This document shows, piece by piece, positions 8,159-11,008 of a stretch of 11,008 nt of DNA. The first letter of the stretch is position 1. Every line of letters starts with the position of its first letter. The translations under genes and the position numbers were made by a program. Under the pieces are notes generated by a model that searched no databases, was not told where the DNA came from, and was given only the letters and a program-made list of their open reading frames with translations. The DNA is from UBA8110 sp964597275 (GTDB taxonomy: Bacteria; SAR324; NAC60-12), in assembly GCA_964597275.1 (NCBI GenBank), contig CAZQXS010000123.1:1-11008 (forward strand). Direction: 5' to 3'.

Positions 8159-8181
8159 GGCAGATCGGCTTCTGATTTGCC
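8159..8181 (+). promoter_or_regulatory. hairpin just upstream of the SpeD-like start (attenuator or stabiliser candidate)
   Basis: GGCAGATC (8159-8166) pairs with GATTTGCC (8174-8181) through eight base pairs including one G-U, around a 7-nt loop. It is followed by AATCTTTT and then, 25 nt on, by the ATG at 8207. In shape it resembles a short terminator placed in a leader, so premature termination control is possible. This is seen as sequence symmetry only. Confidence 0.35.
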
Positions 8182-8206
8182 AATCTTTTCAAATCACGGA
8201 AAAGTT

Positions 8207-8719
8207 ATGCTGTTGGAACACCAACACCTGCTCGTGCGAGCAGAGATTCTCACGCCAATCAAGCACCCCGCCGAGATCGAGGACTGGACCCGTCGGCTCG
8301 TTCAGGACTGCGGCATGGGCCTGCTGATGGGGCCTCGCGCCTGCTGCTCGGAGAGGTCCGAAAATCAGGGGCTGACCTGCGTTTCGGTGACGGAAACGAC
8401 GCATCTGGCGGTTCACATTTGGGACGAAGCGAAACCTGCGGTGTTGCAGCTCGACATCAGTTCGTGCGCGGAGTTCGACCCGTACCTCATTTACGAGCGC
8501 ATCCGCGAGGACTTCCGGGCCACACGGCTGGAGTACAAGGTGCTGGACCGCGAAAGCGGGCAGTCGGACACCACGGCCAAAGGCACCTTCGTGTGGCGCG
8601 GGCGCACCCCGGAGCCGAGCCTGCCCGTGGCCCCGGAGCCGCCCGTCCGTCGCATGTTCCCTTGGATGCAGTTTCGCCTGCCATTTTCGCAAGGCGGCTC
8701 GCTGCGGCAGGTTGGCTGA
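8207..8719 (+). CDS. S-adenosylmethionine decarboxylase-like (SpeD fold) protein with altered processing site
   Basis: 170 residues from ATG 8207; a TTG at 8177 in the same frame is possible, but the ATG places HQHLLV at the position where SpeD proteins have their N-terminal HLL strand. The core SVTETTHLAVHIWDE (60-74) matches the SpeD processing and active-site strand (consensus ESHxxxHTWPE), with H66 and H70 kept, followed by LDISSC with C87 as the likely proton-donor cysteine. The serine that self-cleaves to the pyruvoyl cofactor is replaced by T65, so normal AdoMet decarboxylation for spermidine synthesis is doubtful. Residues 131-170 are a Pro/Arg-rich tail not expected in SpeD. No speE lies nearby. 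It is preceded by a long gene-free leader and is convergent with the receiver gene. It could be a divergent pyruvoyl or 2-oxoacyl decarboxylase, or a non-catalytic relative. Confidence 0.65.
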   Translation: MLLEHQHLLVRAEILTPIKHPAEIEDWTRRLVQDCGMGLLMGPRACCSERSENQGLTCVSVTETTHLAVHIWDEAKPAVLQLDISSCAEFDPYLIYERIREDFRATRLEYKVLDRESGQSDTTAKGTFVWRGRTPEPSLPVAPEPPVRRMFPWMQFRLPFSQGGSLRQVG

Positions 8720-8731
8720 CCGATCCTGCTT

Positions 8732-8753
8732 CGGACTCACTCCTTGGAGTCCG
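8732..8753. terminator. hairpin between convergent genes, possible bidirectional terminator
   Basis: CGGACTC (8732-8738) and GAGTCCG (8747-8753) form a perfect 7-bp stem with an 8-nt loop. It lies 12 nt past the stop of the SpeD-like gene and overlaps the last codons of the convergent receiver gene. Neither side has a T-run, so the call rests on position and symmetry. Confidence 0.4.
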
Positions 8754-9117
8754 CTTCCGGAGCAGGCAGGCAGGATTGCAGGAGTTGCGGTAGCGCCGGA
8801 TCAAGCGGATCCTCCAAGATTCGGGTGCAGCCGTTTTTCAAGGAGGCCTTTTCGAGTTCCGGATCGCGGGGGGCCGTGAACCCAAGAATCGGGAGTTCCT
8901 GCAACGCTTCCTCCGAGCGGATCAAGCGCAGGGCCTCCGGGCCGGTCATGATCGGGGCGGCGAGGTTGAAGAGCACAAGCGTCGGCTTGTACATCAAGGC
9001 CGCGCCCACCCCGTCCCAGGCGTTGAAGGCGGGTTCGACATCAAACTTGCCCTCAAGCAACTGCCGGACCTGCGCCAGCCGATCAAGATCATCATCCACC
9101 AAGAGTACATTCCCCAT
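8737..9117 (-). CDS. stand-alone receiver-domain protein lacking the phospho-acceptor Asp (pseudo-receiver)
   Basis: 126 residues consisting of a single CheY-like receiver domain with no output domain. MGNVLLVDDDLDRLAQVRQLL gives the beta1 strand with the acidic cluster D8-D10. The phosphorylation strand reads LVLFNLAAPIMTG, so the usual Asp is N51. The beta4 T81 in LGFTAP is kept. The usual Lys-Pro of beta5 is D103-P104 (RILEDPLDP), so the conserved Lys is absent. Two key residues gone argue against ordinary phosphorylation; it may act as a constitutive or ligand-bound adaptor. The ATG at 9117 (minus strand) has GGAG 5 nt upstream, the best ribosome binding site in this half of the window. 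It is convergent with the SpeD-like gene (17 bp between stops) and divergent from the cyclophilin-like gene (130 bp). No kinase is nearby. Confidence 0.85.
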   Translation of the reverse strand: MGNVLLVDDDLDRLAQVRQLLEGKFDVEPAFNAWDGVGAALMYKPTLVLFNLAAPIMTGPEALRLIRSEEALQELPILGFTAPRDPELEKASLKNGCTRILEDPLDPALPQLLQSCLPAPEADSKE

Positions 9118-9182
9118 GTCGTCTCCAAAATGTGTTTCGCTTTTGGTGCCGGGTCGCTATAGTTTTCCTGTCCACCATGGCT

Positions 9183-9197
9183 TGTGCAACTTGCACA
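9183..9197. promoter_or_regulatory. 15-bp dyad in the divergent intergenic region
   Basis: TGTGCAA (9183-9189) and TTGCACA (9191-9197) are exact inverted repeats around one base, midway between the divergent starts of the receiver gene (9117) and the cyclophilin-like gene (9248). It is a plausible operator for one or both. No promoter boxes with proper spacing could be fixed. Confidence 0.35.
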
Positions 9198-9206
9198 CAA
9201 GAATCC

Positions 9207-9226
9207 TGCCACTCTCTGGGGTGGCA
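9207..9226 (+). promoter_or_regulatory. small hairpin in the leader of the cyclophilin-like gene
   Basis: TGCCAC (9207-9212) pairs with GTGGCA (9221-9226) across an 8-nt loop, ending 21 nt before the ATG at 9248. It would sit just upstream of the ribosome binding position, where no clear Shine-Dalgarno sequence is visible. Confidence 0.25.
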
Positions 9227-9247
9227 AGTCAAACCAGACTTTGAAAC

Positions 9248-9748
9248 ATGCTGCTGCAACTCCCGCTGATCCAGCTGGAAACCTCCAAAGGTTCCCTCGA
9301 AATCGCCCTCTTTGAAGACGAACTGCCCAACACCACCGCCTGCCTCCTCCACTTGGTGGAGCAGGGCTTTTACAACGGACTCAAGTTTGTCGGGGAGTCG
9401 GAGGATTTGCGGTTGAATTTTGGGAGGAACCCGCAGGGAGGGGGTGCCGGATTTCGCATCCCGCCCGAATTTCCGCGCAAACTCAGCTTCGACGCTCCCG
9501 GAATGCTCGGACTGGCCGGATTGAGCGAGGACAACGGTAGCGAATTTTTCCTGACCCGCGAGGCGCAGCCGCATTTGGACAGGCTCCTGCCCTTGGTGGG
9601 GCGAACCGTGCGGGGCTTGGACGTGTTGGCTCAGCTTGCGTCCGGGGACACACTCAAAAGTGCCACCGTCTTGCAAAAGCATGGACTCACCTATGATTTT
9701 TATCGGGAGGTCACGAAAGTCCCCAGCGTGGCACTCAGCCGCACTTGA
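9248..9748 (+). CDS. cyclophilin-type peptidyl-prolyl isomerase-like protein without the catalytic Arg
   Basis: 166 residues covering one cyclophilin domain, with no signal peptide and so probably cytoplasmic. The family pattern is clear: ETSKGSLEIALFEDELPNTTACLLHLVEQGFYNGLKF (11-47), GGGAGFRIPPEF (64-75), MLGLAGLSEDNGSEFFLT (86-103, matching the NGSQFFI strand) and LVGRTVRGLDVLAQL (116-130). The usual FHRVIxxFxxQGGD segment is replaced by FVGESEDLRLNFGRNPQGGG, so His-Arg becomes V48-G49. The catalytic Arg is missing, and Gln of SQFF is Glu (E99). Isomerase activity is therefore doubtful, though peptide binding or a chaperone role remains possible. The MurG-like gene starts 58 nt downstream in the same direction. 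ATG 9248 lacks a good ribosome binding site, but no better in-frame start fits the first strand. Confidence 0.85.
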   Translation: MLLQLPLIQLETSKGSLEIALFEDELPNTTACLLHLVEQGFYNGLKFVGESEDLRLNFGRNPQGGGAGFRIPPEFPRKLSFDAPGMLGLAGLSEDNGSEFFLTREAQPHLDRLLPLVGRTVRGLDVLAQLASGDTLKSATVLQKHGLTYDFYREVTKVPSVALSRT

Positions 9749-9757
9749 CCCTGCGCG

Positions 9758-9797
9758 GGGCCGCTTCTGCTGGCTTCCGCATTCCGGCCCTTCTTCC
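9758..9797 (+). terminator. weak hairpin between cyclophilin-like and MurG-like genes
   Basis: GGGCCG (9758-9763) and CGGCCC (9785-9790) are perfect inverted repeats with a 21-nt spacer, followed by TTCTTCC. The long loop and broken T-run make it a weak terminator candidate. The two genes could still be cotranscribed. Confidence 0.25.
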
Positions 9798-9806
9798 TGA
9801 ACGCCT

Positions 9807-10877
9807 ATGGCTTCCGCACTTCAGGTTTTGCTCACGGGCGGAGGCTCTGGTGGTCCGACCACCCCGCTGATTGCCCTCGCCCACACGTTGCGCCAACGGC
9901 CCGGACTGAAGCCGGAGTTCCTGTTTCTTGGCACTCGGCAGGGGCCGGAGCGCGATTTGGTGGAAAAGGCGGGCATCGAGTTCCGAGCCATTCCCTCCGG
10001 AAAACTGCGCCGCTACTGGGATTGGCGGAATTTCACCGACCCCTTTCAGGTGGTGTTGGGCGGACTGGTGGGTTGGCGGGAGTTGCGGAAGTTCCGTCCG
10101 CACGTTGTGGTTTCGGCGGGCAGTTTCGTGAGTGTTCCCGTGGCTTATGCCGCACGCATGTTGGGCATCCCGCAGGTTCTCCTGCAAATGGACTGGCGTC
10201 CCGGATTGGCGAACCGACTGATGGCTCCGGTCAGTGAAGCGCTGGCCTGCCATTTTCCAGAAACGGCGGAGGCGCTCAAGGTGGCCAACTGGCGACAGAT
10301 TGGCCCGGTGGTGCGTCCGGAAATCCTGAACGCGAATCCTGAGCGGGCCAACCGGGACTTTGGGCTGGGCCCCGACCGACCGGTGTTGCTCGTCACGGGC
10401 GGAGGGCAGGGGGCGCAGGGCTTGAACCGTGCGGTTTCCGGATTATGCGAAACATGGCTTCGTGAATTTCAGATGGTCCACCTCACCGGACGTGGGCAGC
10501 CCTCCTGTGGCGCAGGGCCGGGGTATCAGGCCCATGAGTTGGTTGCCGACGGCATGGGAGACTTACTGGCGCGGGCGGACCTCGTGGTCAGCCGTGCGGG
10601 CATGGGCACCCTCAGCGAACTGGCGGTTTTGCGCAAGGACACGGTGTTGGTCCCGCTACCGGGAACCCATCAGGAAGCCAACGCTGCCGCGCTCAAACGC
10701 CTGAGGGCCGTCGAAGTTGCTTCACAAGCCAGCTTGAACACCGAGTGGTGGTCGGATTTCCGCAGCCGCTGGAACTCCGGTGCGTTGGGAGCGCAGTTGG
10801 CCCAAGTGTTCCCGGAGGCAGGGAATGAGGCGCTTGCCGAGCTTGTGCTGGAAACTGCGCTCAAGGAAATCGCATGA
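9807..10877 (+). CDS. murG: MurG-like GT-B glycosyltransferase (UDP-GlcNAc transferase family, divergent)
   Basis: MurG adds GlcNAc from UDP-GlcNAc to undecaprenyl-PP-MurNAc-pentapeptide (lipid I to lipid II) at the inner membrane face. The 356 residues have MurG length and layout: N-terminal loop LLTGGGSGGPTTPLIALA (8-25), FLFLGTRQGPERDLVEKAGIEF (38-59), RPHVVVSAGSFVSVPVAYAARMLGIP (97-122), LQMDWRPGLANRLMAPVSE (126-144), second glycine loop LLVTGGGQGAQGLNRAV (194-210), and donor site VVSRAGMGTLSELA (260-273) with PGTHQEANAAAL (285-296). Donor-site residues E271, Q289 and N292 are kept. The usual GGTGGH is GGGSGGP (P17 for His), GGYVS is SAGSFVS, and HEQN is QMDW. No other mur or fts genes are adjacent, so this may be a paralogue with another acceptor. 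ATG 9807 lacks a clear ribosome binding site. Its stop overlaps the next start (ATGA). Confidence 0.75.
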   Translation: MASALQVLLTGGGSGGPTTPLIALAHTLRQRPGLKPEFLFLGTRQGPERDLVEKAGIEFRAIPSGKLRRYWDWRNFTDPFQVVLGGLVGWRELRKFRPHVVVSAGSFVSVPVAYAARMLGIPQVLLQMDWRPGLANRLMAPVSEALACHFPETAEALKVANWRQIGPVVRPEILNANPERANRDFGLGPDRPVLLVTGGGQGAQGLNRAVSGLCETWLREFQMVHLTGRGQPSCGAGPGYQAHELVADGMGDLLARADLVVSRAGMGTLSELAVLRKDTVLVPLPGTHQEANAAALKRLRAVEVASQASLNTEWWSDFRSRWNSGALGAQLAQVFPEAGNEALAELVLETALKEIA

Positions 10878-11008
10878 CTTGGACACGCCTCGGGGTCGCC
10901 CTGCTGCTCTTCGTCCTGCTACTGGGAGCCTGTAGTTCCGGCAGCGGAAAGCTCTACGACTGGTGCAAAAAACGCGACTTCCCCCGAATTTGCCAGAAGT
11001 ATTTCTAG
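10874..11008 (+). CDS. 44-residue lipoprotein, translationally coupled to the MurG-like gene
   Basis: The ATG lies inside the ATGA that ends the MurG-like gene, and the frame closes with TAG at the last base of the window. The protein has a short N-terminus with one Arg (R5), a hydrophobic stretch (6-17) and a lipobox LLGAC with C20, so it should be lipidated and anchored after signal peptidase II cleavage. The mature 25 residues begin CSSGSGK and continue LYDWCKKRDFPRICQKYF: basic, aromatic, with two further cysteines (C31 and C40) that could form a disulfide. Serine after the Cys gives no inner-membrane retention signal, so outer-membrane sorting is possible. It is not an entericidin by sequence and no family was recognised. 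Confidence 0.7.
   Translation: MTWTRLGVALLLFVLLLGACSSGSGKLYDWCKKRDFPRICQKYF

Larger units (their letters stand above)
7879..8206 (+). other. gene-free leader region with several inverted repeats
   Basis: About 330 bases without a credible gene; the longest ATG frame with a start near pip is 19 codons (7880-7939) and has no ribosome binding site. It contains a perfect 16-bp palindrome (7948-7963), two GAATTC sites 5 bp apart (7994-8010), a GGGTT/AACCC hairpin (8011-8027), a 10-position arm pair GCTGCGGAAC (8094-8103) with GTTCCACAGC (8149-8158), and a hairpin at 8159-8181. No known riboswitch or ncRNA consensus was recognised. It may be a long structured 5' leader, or promoter and operator DNA, for the SpeD-like gene. 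Confidence 0.45.

Noticed and set aside
7854..8206. Known structured RNA (tmRNA, SRP RNA, RNase P RNA, SAM riboswitch)
   Set aside because: I looked for their conserved cores and found none; only generic hairpins are visible.

Overview
The window is a GC-rich stretch of a Gram-negative-type bacterial chromosome, probably from a draft or metagenome scaffold because it carries two runs of exactly 100 N (2159-2258 and 3990-4089). Sec-type signal peptides, a lipobox, a penicillin-binding protein and a periplasmic TlpA-like thioredoxin point to a didermic cell. No rRNA, tRNA or single lineage-diagnostic gene is present. The dispersed hairpin repeats at the left end are of a kind common in Proteobacteria and some PVC/Verrucomicrobia-like genomes, so taxonomy stays open.

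Layout. 1-462: no credible gene; two palindromic repeat elements and a likely terminator. 463-2158 (minus): ilvD, dihydroxy-acid dehydratase, start lost in gap 1. 2285-3989 (plus): exported 5'-nucleotidase-type metallophosphoesterase, C-terminal tip lost in gap 2. 4090-5234 (plus): S13 (DacB/PBP4-type) D,D-carboxypeptidase, N-terminus lost in gap 2. 5231-6265: family 2 glycosyltransferase with an extra C-terminal Rossmann-like domain, overlapping the carboxypeptidase by ATGA. 6305-6871: exported TlpA-like thioredoxin. 6879-7853: prolyl aminopeptidase (Pip type). 7854-8206: non-coding, with several inverted repeats in front of the next gene. 8207-8719: SpeD/AdoMet-decarboxylase-like protein. 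8737-9117 (minus): stand-alone receiver-domain protein. 9248-9748: cyclophilin-like protein. 9807-10877: MurG-like glycosyltransferase. 10874-11008: 44-residue lipoprotein overlapping the MurG-like gene by ATGA.

The left half is mostly recognisable housekeeping and envelope metabolism: branched-chain amino acid synthesis, nucleotide salvage, peptidoglycan trimming, glycan transfer, redox folding and peptide cleavage. The most unusual part is 8207-10877. Four consecutive genes keep the overall fold signatures of well-known families but each lacks residues normally essential for activity: a SpeD-like protein with Thr at the pyruvoyl-forming Ser, a receiver with Asn at the phospho-acceptor Asp and no conserved Lys, a cyclophilin without the catalytic Arg, and a MurG-like enzyme without the His of the glycine loop and without the HEQN motif. 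The last is translationally coupled to a tiny cationic lipoprotein. Whether this is coincidence, divergent subfamilies, or one co-adapted set cannot be decided from the sequence alone.
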